A stretch of DNA of 64,000 nt. Source: Syngnathus acus. Its lineage: Eukaryota; Chordata; Actinopteri; Syngnathiformes; Syngnathidae. The position numbers and the translations under genes were made by a program. Every line of letters begins with the position of its first letter. Positions within the stretch are counted from its first letter, which is position 1. Shown here one piece after another: positions 58,901-64,000 of this stretch. The DNA lies in contig NC_051089.1 of the NCBI RefSeq assembly GCF_901709675.1, forward strand, positions 13,877,976 through 13,941,975, read 5' to 3'. Below the pieces are notes generated by a model, which searched no databases, was not told the origin of the DNA, and worked only from the letters and a program-made list of their open reading frames with translations.

Positions 58901-60460
58901 TGTTTGCATTTATACCAATGCAAAAAGAATAACAAAAATAAACATGCTAGATATTTTCACGAGTTGTAGCTTAAATGTTTGTGCAAAAGGTTTATCAACA
59001 GTTCATAATGTTCAACTGCCCAGTGATGGTTGATATTCAACTGTCACGTTATTTATATCAATTTTGTTCGTGAGCATGTGCTCGGAAAGGTACACTCAAG
59101 CGCTGACATCACCGAGCAGCAGCACAAAGGTTAGAGGTCATAAGCTGTGTGCAGAAGCTACACAACCAAGAAAAATGCGTGAATACATTTTATGGGCCTG
59201 GAGTCAGCAATCCATCTCATTAAGGGGCGGCTAACGTGGGGCCCACAATGAGTTCCCAGGGTGAGGTTAACCCTCACTAAAATCGGCAGTCAGCAGGCTA
59301 CCACATTAGTGTCAAGCTTGGCTTTGAAGTGAATTTGCTCACAGAATCACACTGGCCCACACACAACAATGTTACTTTATGTAAACATTCAAACATGAAC
59401 ACCAGTGAAAGCCAATATTTGTCAAATGAAAGAAAAACAGGATGATATTTTATGGTTCAGTCACATAAAAGGTGTGACATAACATGGGTACAACACATAA
59501 AACACTTTTCAGATCTTTAAATGACTCAAATCTAGTTGTGTGTTTGCATAGGTGGACAAACTAGCAAGCATTTTTGCAAGCAAATTAAGGATACAAGTAG
59601 GCCACCTTCTTCTGACATCAAAAATTGCATATAAATAGTGAAAAAACACAAAGTAGTAGTTTTTTTTTTGTGTGGTGACTTGATATTTCCACACACATTA
59701 CACAATGAGCACCCGATGACCTCCGAAACATCCTGTGACACATATGCGTCTGATTTGAGATTGACCATCTGGCTTTCTAAGAAGCACTTACCGCTCATTG
59801 TGTTCGTGAGAGACCAGCCTCGACTTCTCCAAGAGGTACTTCTCCACATATGCCCTGAAACAACCAGAAAGATTAATTTTATTCATTACCGAATTATCAT
59901 CATCATCGTCCTATTTAAACGCACAGTATACCGTATTTTCCGGACTATAAGGCGCACCGGACTATAAGGCGCACCTTCAATGAATGGCCCATTTTAAAAC
60001 TTTGCCCTTATATATAAGGCACCGGACTATAAGGCGCACCATTAATGCATCATGTCAGATTTTGAATCCAAATGAAATCATTCTCCATTTTATCTTTTTT
60101 ATTTCAACTTCAGACGCAACAAATTACTTTATAATCACGAAATAATGATCCATAGTCTTTTTGATTCATGATTCATAGTCGTCAGCGGGCCACTTATGAT
60201 TGATTTCATGACACAATGCTTCGGGCCAGTTTAAATTTAGGATTTTGGTCCATATGTAAGGCGCACCGGACTATAAGGCGCACTGTCGGCTTTTGAGAAA
60301 ATTTTAGGTTTTTAGGTGCGCCTTATAGTCCGGAAAATACGGTACATTATTTCTTAGTTCCTTACCCTCTCACTGTTCCACTCTCCTGGTAGTTGACCTG
60401 GATGAATTTGCCAAACCGACTTGAGTTATTATTGTGGGCTGTCTTCGCATTGCCAAATGC
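25391..60460 (-). CDS. myo9a: Unconventional myosin-IXa, partial (5' exons outside window)
   Basis: Forty-two coding exons were joined in consistent phase to 7113 nt, giving the C-terminal 2370 residues; exon coordinates are given in the domain entries. MYO9A is a single-headed, processive actin motor whose tail carries a RhoGAP domain that turns off Rho GTPases, so it links movement along actin to local loss of contractility. Domain order is motor (from [19 protein letters not shown]), loop-2 insert, converter, about six IQ motifs, long disordered tail, C1, RhoGAP, short coiled coil and a C-terminal NEFMV. MYO9A rather than MYO9B is chosen because the RhoGAP region, the converter and the terminal [12 protein letters not shown] block follow 9A closely. 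Teleosts may have two co-orthologues (myo9aa, myo9ab); I cannot tell which this is. The P-loop, N-terminal RA-like extension and start codon lie beyond 64000. No stop or frameshift seen. Confidence 0.97.
26405..28181 (-). other. MYO9A intron between RhoGAP and C-terminal exons
   Basis: No exon could be supported. It contains a TA-flanked MITE (27594-27825) and AT-rich unique sequence. Confidence 0.6.
27594..27825. mobile_element. TA-flanked palindromic MITE, copy 1
   Basis: Begins ccgtattttccgcactataa after a ta dinucleotide and ends with its inverted complement before ta. The interior carries a second repeat fragment (cccgcgggccggactttgg) not present in copies 3 and 4, so its middle differs from them. 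Confidence 0.85.
28182..29236 (-). other. myo9a: MYO9A RhoGAP domain exons
   Basis: Exons: 29044-29236, 28831-28959, 28630-28735, 28424-28555, 28182-28305. The arginine finger is the Arg of [17 protein letters not shown]; other invariant blocks are [53 protein letters not shown] and [18 protein letters not shown]. All catalytic and structural residues expected of an active GAP are present. Confidence 0.96.
29432..30336 (-). other. myo9a: MYO9A C1 (zinc finger) domain exons
   Basis: Exons: 30225-30336 and 29432-29493. The ligand set is complete: His of GHIF, then C-x2-C in TYCEYC, C-x2-C in CKLC, His and Cys in ACHRKCC, and the final Cys of TTTKC, spaced as in protein kinase C-type C1 domains. 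By analogy with human myosin-IX this is probably an atypical C1 that binds zinc but not phorbol ester; that last point is inference. Confidence 0.95.
30939..33713 (-). other. myo9a: MYO9A tail exons between large exon and C1
   Basis: Exons: 33617-33713, 33189-33398, 32378-32475, 32115-32248, 31762-31982, 31363-31479, 31061-31249, 30939-30986. Conserved islands are [63 protein letters not shown] and a basic [12 protein letters not shown] just before the C1 domain. The exon at 32115-32248 appears to end at a poor donor (GTCTTC). Confidence 0.9.
33925..35574 (-). other. myo9a: MYO9A large tail exon (1650 bp)
   Basis: One exon of 550 codons encodes a mostly disordered, Ser/Pro-rich linker. Recognisable islands include [29 protein letters not shown], a strongly charged helical segment ([20 protein letters not shown] and the following [14 protein letters not shown]) and [12 protein letters not shown] near the end. 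The strong helix is a predicted coiled coil or single alpha helix. Long antisense open frames across this exon are shadows of its GC-rich composition. Confidence 0.93.
35845..36016. mobile_element. TA-flanked MITE, copy 2, truncated
   Basis: Starts ccgtattttccggactataa after ta and continues through the shared interior (atgcatcatgtcagattttt, tcattctccattttgtc), but stops at caacaaattact and lacks the right terminal repeat. It ends about 65 bp from the donor of the IQ exon at 36082. Confidence 0.8.
36082..37307 (-). other. myo9a: MYO9A IQ-motif neck exons
   Basis: Exons: 37158-37307 and 36082-36392. They start VFLREAERQ and carry about six IQ-like calmodulin or light-chain sites: [79 protein letters not shown] and [16 protein letters not shown]. 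An acidic spacer ([10 protein letters not shown]) separates the second and third. Confidence 0.93.
37763..40825 (-). other. myo9a: MYO9A SH1 helix and converter exons
   Basis: Exons: 40745-40825, 40449-40559, 37763-37885. They encode the strut region [14 protein letters not shown], the SH1 helix region [19 protein letters not shown] and the converter, ending DGYQVGKTM just before the lever arm. All three are whole-codon exons. Confidence 0.95.
42000..42145 (+). repeat. Dispersed teleost repeat (caaagtcagctttattgtca)
   Basis: It starts with tandem aaagtc units, then cagctttattgtcaat, caagacacacaaagaaacc and tcccacggtgacgagacata. I recognise this as a common interspersed fish repeat but do not assign a class. 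Confidence 0.55.
42713..42757 (-). repeat. Short SINE-like remnant
   Basis: The stretch tttgtcaccagccaataaca ggg resembles the reverse-strand middle of the SINE-like family at 48208-48424. Only a fragment remains. Confidence 0.35.
43906..43932. repeat. Poly-T tract in MYO9A intron
   Basis: Twenty-seven Ts on the plus strand. Confidence 0.9.
43980..44365. mobile_element. TA-flanked MITE, copy 3
   Basis: Left end ccgtattttccgg is fused directly to gcgcacc, a small internal deletion of the left terminus; the right end is intact (ccttatagtccggaaaatac then gg) and ta flanks both sides. Interior is nearly identical to copy 4. A run of 27 Ts lies 47 bp upstream. Confidence 0.85.
45064..45108 (-). 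other. myo9a: Probable 45-bp cassette exon in MYO9A loop 2
   Basis: The exon has a CTGCAG acceptor and a GTATAC donor, begins and ends in phase 1, and encodes an acidic stretch close to [14 protein letters not shown]. Skipping keeps frame: the flanking exons then read [17 protein letters not shown], which lines up with human EEKYSITRKNPRTPLSD as I remember it. Inclusion adds 15 residues, seven of them acidic. Confidence 0.65.
45910..46254. mobile_element. hAT-type MITE (aagggatg...catcctta), degenerate
   Basis: The ends read aagggatgttcaatacc and ggtatcggtactcgcccatc ctta, which pair as imperfect terminal inverted repeats. Flanking 8-mers atggagcc and ataaagcc match at six of eight positions, as expected for an old hAT 8-bp duplication. 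The interior is rich in gataccagt-type motifs. Confidence 0.65.
47285..47308. repeat. Perfect 10-bp hairpin
   Basis: cagacaatag and ctattgtctg are exact inverted repeats around a tcta loop. It lies in a MYO9A intron. Confidence 0.8.
48208..48424 (+). repeat. tRNA-like SINE-type repeat with atgg tail
   Basis: The left part has an A-box-like tggttagcacgtccgcc and a B-box gcgggttcgatccc. It continues with gtttggagtttgcatgttct, cggtttcctcccacatccca and ends agcggtataga then aaatggatggatgg. This is the best copy of a family with decayed members near 2890, 3385, 22378, 50164 and 54760. The gttacc at each side may be a short target duplication. Confidence 0.7.
50164..50222 (-). repeat. Short SINE-like remnant
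   Basis: cctggagcctatccaggctt and ccaaccaatcacagcag resemble the reverse complement of the 3' part of the same teleost repeat family. Confidence 0.45.
53960..54160 (+). repeat. tRNA-like dispersed repeat (second family)
   Basis: Contains gttgtgggtttgattcctag, which fits a Pol III B box, then aaagtgtccttgagcaagac accaaacccacagttgctcc and a gtagatggaaaagtgctatt end. This layout is common in fish genomes and is distinct from the 48208 family. Confidence 0.6.
54760..54920 (-). repeat. Degenerate SINE-like repeat, reverse orientation
   Basis: ggaatgtgggaggtcgtcgg, acctggagtaccagcacgg and aagtagccactacaccaccc are the reverse complement of the 48208 family, including its B-box region (gagtcaaacccag). 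Confidence 0.55.
56958..56989. repeat. Tandem duplication of 16 bp
   Basis: gaagtatgacttcaat occurs twice in direct succession. Confidence 0.9.
57760..57795. repeat. GT-rich microsatellite
   Basis: An imperfect run of gtgtgt with gcgcgc interruptions in a MYO9A intron; a similar imperfect run lies at about 52432-52472. Confidence 0.75.
59931..60342. mobile_element. TA-flanked palindromic MITE, copy 4, intact
   Basis: Both ends match as perfect inverted repeats over 28 bp (ccgtattttccggactataa plus ggcgcacc), with ta on each side. It fills most of a 511-bp MYO9A intron and starts 23 bp after that intron's 5' splice site. It codes for nothing. The TA target suggests a Tc1/mariner-type transposase acted in trans. 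Confidence 0.9.
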
Positions 60461-61550
60461 CTAAAGAGGAAAAAGAAGGAGACATGATTGTAAGAAGAAA
60501 AGCTATGTAGCACAAAGATAATGTCAGTCAGAGGACGTCGAGAAAGAGACACGTATACGTAATCTGATACGTTGAATTTTGTGCGACAAGACACGAAACA
60601 CGTTTGAAGCAGAATGGACGTGCGAAATACTTACAAGCATACATCGAGTTTTGAATTTGAGCCAAACATTATTGAAATGCAGTCAGTCTGCATGGAACAG
60701 AACAGGCTTTTCCTCTTTCATTGTTTCAAACTGTGTCATTCTGAGACAAATTAATAACATGGTTTTAAGGTCTATTTAAATCAGAAAAAGAAAATTGGCA
60801 GTGTAAGCTTGGCCTTTCACTTCTGTAAAAAAAAAAAGTGATTCATGGGAGTCATGTGCCCATGTGGAACATGTACTGTCGTGGTTATGTCTTTGCAAGA
60901 CGCAAGAGTATTTTCCCTTTACCACCCACTGTTTACGTTGTATGGCTGCCTGAGGGGAAGTATTTTTTTTTTCCACCCTAGATAAACCCCGCAGTTATTT
61001 GTAGCTTTGCCACGAGTAAACAAATTCTTCTGTGAATTACTGATTGCTGCTCTCTCTGTCTGCAGAATGAGAATACACTGCTTTGTGACCTTGCTTCCCT
61101 TACATGCAAACCTACTCAAACAGAGTAATTTGAAGTTCCTATCAGGTCGTTAATAAGTCCTACCACACATGTAAAACAAAACATTTGCCAGTTAATTGGG
61201 AATGAATTAGAAAACAACATACTGTTTACATTTAGTAAACTGGTTAGTTTCTTACTTTGGAGCAATATAATGCAAAAAAGTGATAATAATAATAGTTTGG
61301 CGTTCAAGCTACAAACCCCAAACAAGTCAAGCCAACATTGCAATGGGTTGTTTGGCCTCAGGAAATCATTTTTAAAGAATAAGTGCTTAAAGAGGAAGTT
61401 TTCAGTGCGTAAAGAGGAAGAGGAACATTTTCTTTGTAATGGTATGCTCTGTGCAGCCAAACTTGTCAAAACAAAACAAAGTGTTCCGATTAATGTTTCG
61501 TTTGTGGAATATAAATTAAACAACAAAATCTACCTCTTTTAATCCACCTC

Positions 61551-61737
61551 AGGGGGCGGCTATTTTGCTACTTTCTGTTGACAGGAAATTACGTCACAGT
61601 TGGCAGGTCTCAGGTAACAACCAATCACTGCTCAGCTTCAGAAAACTGGTGAGCGGAGGTTGGTGGTGACCTGAGACCTGGCAACCACGATGTCATTTTC
61701 AGCCGACAAACAGCAAGTGGCAAAATGGCCGTCGACT
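61551..61737. mobile_element. Long inverted-repeat (fold-back) element, copy C
   Basis: The left arm (agggggcggctattttgcta to ctcagcttcag) and the right arm (gtgacctgagacctggcaac to caaaatggccgtcgact) are imperfect reverse complements over about 85 bp around a short centre near 61640. Downstream sequence to about 61870 is shared with 19800-19925 and 10890-11020. Confidence 0.7.
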
Positions 61738-63076
61738 AAGATTGATAAAAAGGGTTGAGTTTTGTTACTTAACTCAAATTCAACATGCGCAATATTAATC
61801 AGAATACTGTGTTAAGACTAGTGGGGGCACATAAAACACATCAAGAAAATTTCAGGTTTGAATTCCCCTTAAATATTTATTAGTGAATGATAAAACAGTA
61901 ATACCAGTTGTAGTAAAAGTAGTAGTACTAGCACAAGAGACCGCAATTTTCTTATTACTCCATTAATTGAAGCAAGAATCAGGGAAAGAGAGTATGGATC
62001 ATGACAACAGCTACACGTGATGCAATAGGGTGACATCGTCCTAGTACAAGACAGTATAATCCGCCTGTGTATAGTATTCAACCAGAGACTGTGACTATTG
62101 GTGTGACACTTTGTCTTAGCATTTCCCAGAAACAAGCATCTTACTGTCCTCTCTGTGTCTACTTTTAGACATTTTGTCCCAATGTTGCACAATGACAGCC
62201 CTCTATTGACCAATCAATGGACTCCAAGTATGACTCCCCACACGTTGGTACAAAAATGACAAAAGCAGAAGTAAAGTATTGTTCGTTGCATACTGTTCTT
62301 CTTAACACCACTGAAGCTGCAATGTTGAAAATGATTCTTAATTAGGATCATTCTAGTTCATTTTCAACTTTTGAAAATTGAATTTAAAATGATAAAAAAA
62401 TTGTCCAGAAACAGCTGAAATATTCCGCCTGGGGGGAAAGAAATAATGGCTGCAGGCACAAAAGTGTTTTTTGCCAACTTGAAGTTTTTGGCGGGGAAGT
62501 TCAACCTTTCCATTCAAAGGGGACCAGAAGAATTTAGAGGTATTGGCCTCTCTGCTACTTTCACATCCTGGCTCACAAACACAGGATAACCGCCACAGAC
62601 TTGTCCTTCATGAACCTTTTCTGAAATCACTGGAATTGGAAGGCAAGGAGGAAAAATACATGCAAAGCTGTCATGATAATTGGAATTGGATGCACACTAT
62701 CACTTCCCATTAAATAAGTGGTTTAATGAAGAAGCAATTGGTATTCTGCTCATTTCAGCAACGCTGGGTCAAAACAGGAATAGACTACAATTGGTCAGCG
62801 TCATTTTGCTAGGTTGAGCCGATGAAAACTATGCAATACTCTGCATATGCATATATTCTTTTTTTTTTAAACTAAACTGGTTGGCATTTAACATCAGTGA
62901 TGGGGCCTGGCTGTAGGAAGAAACTATCACAGTTTATTTATGTTGAGAGCTGCATAATAGTCAGCTGGAAATTCAGAACTGCTGGTTCTTTTCAGATATC
63001 AGCAGCTTAAAGATTTAAACATGGCTGTTTAAATTTATATTTGACTGGTGGGTCGGCCTTTGACAACCATTGGTAT

Positions 63077-63322
63077 TAGGGGTGTAACGGTTTTGAACCG
63101 AACCAGTAAACAGCGGTACAAAGTACTTTGGTTCAACTACTCGTTCTGTCATCCTGAACCGCGGTTTGGCTGCACACATCATAATTCCAAGGAGCACATG
63201 AATGCAGCATAACCTCACAGGCAGTTGATGGCAATGACGGCAATCGAAGTTTGAACCAAAACTGCTACTTAAAAAACAAAACTTGAACCGAACCACAGGT
63301 ATGGTGAACCGTTACACCTCTA
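63077..63322. mobile_element. hAT-type MITE with exact 8-bp target duplication
   Basis: Terminal repeats are taggggtgtaacggtt and its complement ending aaccgttacacctcta, with one mismatch. The 8-bp attggtat occurs exactly at 63069-63076 and 63323-63330. The 246-bp interior has no coding capacity and includes internal inverted ggttcaa/ttgaacc-type motifs. Confidence 0.9.
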
Positions 63323-64000
63323 ATTGGTATGAAAGCAATTAAAAAAAAAACAAAAAAAACATCCAATTTCCACAGCATGTCTCCTTTAAATCATCTTGTG
63401 TGAACCAGAAAGCACCGTTTCCGACTTTAGGCAGATTCTTGATCAAAAATATGTCGTGCAAGATTTAAAGGTCTGGGAAGCTCAAATTTGTATTTTAAAG
63501 GGAGTTAATCAATTCCCGTGTCAAACATTTAATACCTGGACCTCTGGGCCCTATTTACTTTCGAGTTTCTACTCAAATATATTCAGGTGTATTTAATGCC
63601 ATGGTACAGTTTCAAAGCAACTAACACACAATGTCAAGTGAATTCTTTTGAGTCGATTCATTCAGAAAACACCATGTGCTTATCTATGTGATGGAAAAAT
63701 AAAACACACAAAAATAAAAACCACAAGATGTTTGGTTGGATGTGGCCCATAACTGTAATTATTCACCGATTTGGTTAATGTGTTTGTTACTTTAAAATAG
63801 AAGATCCGACCGTATGAGCTTGTTTCCCTTTCCCTCTGGCAAAGCTGAAACTGTTTATACAGAGATAACTGCACCACTTCATACACTCCAATATTGTAGG
63901 TCAACAAACATTTTCCTAGCTTTAGGGTACCAAGTGAGCCAAAGGCGGACCAATGACAGACTTGAGATGGAGCCAAAGTATTGTGGGTGCAATGTGACTG

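Larger units (their letters stand above)
46453..60460 (-). other. myo9a: MYO9A motor domain exons, switch I to start of loop 2
   Basis: Exons: 60366-60460, 59792-59854, 58104-58203, 56200-56253, 54241-54338, 53355-53481, 52760-52849, 50250-50366, 49970-50104, 49392-49513, 48570-48711, 47539-47734, 46453-46572. Switch I is [10 protein letters not shown] in the first; switch II and the following helix are [20 protein letters not shown] in 49970-50104. Other family blocks are [44 protein letters not shown] and [20 protein letters not shown]. The exon at 56200-56253 is the least conserved piece. Its donor is GTCAGT, weaker than the usual GTAAGT. Confidence 0.95.
60461..64000 (-). other. MYO9A intron (upstream exons outside window)
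   Basis: No exon encoding the P-loop (GESGSGKT) or sequence just before AFGNAKT is found on the minus strand here, so the intron runs off the window. It contains a fold-back repeat (61551-61737) and a hAT-type MITE (63077-63322). Nothing else recognisable. Confidence 0.65.

Overview
This is vertebrate nuclear DNA, almost certainly from a teleost fish. It has split genes with GT-AG introns, an AT-rich background, a truncated RTE/Rex3-like LINE, several MITE families and tRNA-like SINE relics. Three protein genes were rebuilt exon by exon by reading splice sites and checking that the phase carries across every junction. All three lie on the minus strand, head to tail.

Layout in window coordinates: (1) 1-8400 is intergenic DNA downstream of BBS4, with repeats and no gene I can support. 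(2) 8938-17420 holds BBS4, complete in 16 coding exons (530 aa), a TPR subunit of the BBSome that moves membrane cargo to cilia. An RFX X-box-like site lies 30 bp upstream of its ATG and a perfect palindromic X-box lies in intron 2. (3) 19391-23693 holds SCAMP2, complete in 9 coding exons (329 aa), a four-span secretory carrier membrane protein. (4) 25391-60460 holds MYO9A, 42 coding exons giving the last 2370 residues of unconventional myosin-IXa: motor from switch I onward, class IX loop-2 insert, IQ neck, tail, C1 domain, RhoGAP domain and C-terminal tail. The 5' exons, including the P-loop, lie beyond 64000. (5) 60461-64000 is MYO9A intron.

From memory, the human orthologues all lie in 15q23-q24 but are not immediate neighbours, so the fish region looks like a condensed version of that synteny block. 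The products act in membrane and cytoskeletal traffic (ciliary cargo, post-Golgi vesicles, actin motor with Rho inactivation), but nothing here shows they work as one pathway.

The most interesting signals outside the coding exons are: two candidate ciliary X-boxes at BBS4; a 45-bp in-frame cassette exon adding an acidic patch to myosin loop 2; four copies of a TA-flanked palindromic MITE, two of them just downstream of MYO9A 5' splice sites; a hAT-type MITE with an exact 8-bp target duplication; and a LINE relic whose apparent start codon comes from its own target-site duplication. I saw no bacterial, viral or prokaryote-type defence system.
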